20,051 nt of DNA from Neolentinus lepideus HHB14362 ss-1 (taxonomy: Eukaryota; Basidiomycota; Agaricomycetes; Gloeophyllales; Gloeophyllaceae): positions 15,195 to 35,245 of the forward strand of contig KV425654.1 of NCBI GenBank assembly GCA_001632425.1. The letters are read 5' to 3'. Shown one piece after another: positions 19,804 through 20,051 of the stretch. The notes beneath the pieces are model-generated. The model made no database searches, was not told the origin of the DNA, and worked only from the letters and a program-made list of their open reading frames with translations. The translations under genes and the position numbers were made by a program. The stretch's first letter is position 1, and the number at the start of each line of letters is the position of its first letter.

Positions 19804-20051
19804 GATAAGTCCGTGTGCCAGTGTTCATGAGGTGGGTGTCCTCGGCTTGAAAAGATACATCGATAGCCACGAAGCTCAGCACTGCTGTGCTGTGTTGCAC
19901 AGTATTGTCGGTACAACGCAGCATCCACGGTCCCATGTGTACCCTGACAGCTCATCGATGCAATAGAATCCAAGCTATGGATGGATATTAAGGATGAATT
20001 GGGAGTCGCACGATATAGCCGGTCGATGTTGTGACAAGGTGCGTTGTGCGC
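19804..20051. other. Window edge, possible 5' exons of the minus-strand gene
   Basis: On the minus strand a short frame reads YRQYCATQHSSAELRGYR just upstream of the first recognised exon. A GTATCTTTTC..TTCAG pair could form an intron ending at about 19795. Support is weak and no start codon can be fixed. Confidence 0.3.

Noticed and set aside
1..20051. tRNA, rRNA, CRISPR array or bacterial-type operon
   Set aside because: No cloverleaf, rRNA-like block, regularly spaced repeat or ribosome-binding-site pattern was seen; gene structure is that of a eukaryotic nucleus.

Overview
The window looks like nuclear DNA of a basidiomycete fungus, most likely an Agaricomycete. Introns are uniformly about 48-70 bp with GT..AG ends and CTGAC/CTNAC-like branch sites. 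Genes are recognisable fungal families: a RasGAP, an MRP-type ABC transporter, and a DM9/DUF3421 protein. There is no sign of bacterial or organellar organisation. All assignments come from reading translated sequence by eye; no database search was run.

Layout. Bases 1-1386 hold nothing I can support. Bases 1440-11136 on the minus strand hold one large, dead ABC transporter gene (ABCC/MRP or Yor1-like full transporter). It is split by three insertions of 1.32-1.38 kb: E3 (4286-5603), E1 (5910-7289) and E2 (9167-10547). Removing each insertion and one copy of a 4-bp target duplication rejoins conserved transporter motifs. The gene also carries TGA stops where the family has Arg, a frameshift, damaged Walker A glycines, and a second nucleotide-binding domain that lacks its signature motif. 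Many point lesions look like CpG to TpG/CpA changes.

From 11746 the window returns to intact genes. A Pro/Ser-rich protein with a C-terminal DM9 (DUF3421) domain lies at 11746-12644 on the plus strand. Two tandem plus-strand RasGAP genes follow: a diverged, truncated copy A (13583-15039) and a fuller copy B (15753-18030). Both keep the arginine finger and the FLRF signature. Copy B has an odd, GC-rich C-terminus with an apparent frame switch. At 18308-19803 on the minus strand is an unidentified protein with one membrane segment near its C-terminus. Several of its exon junctions do not keep frame, so it is probably decayed or mis-modelled.

The live genes do not form an obvious pathway. RasGAP copies would down-regulate Ras signalling, the DM9 protein is probably a carbohydrate-binding or surface protein, and the transporter region behaves as a sink for mobile elements. 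The most interesting system is the insertion family: elements bounded by TGATAGGC/GCCTGTCA-type ends and NCGN target duplications, three of which struck one gene. In every pair one duplication copy has lost its CpG.
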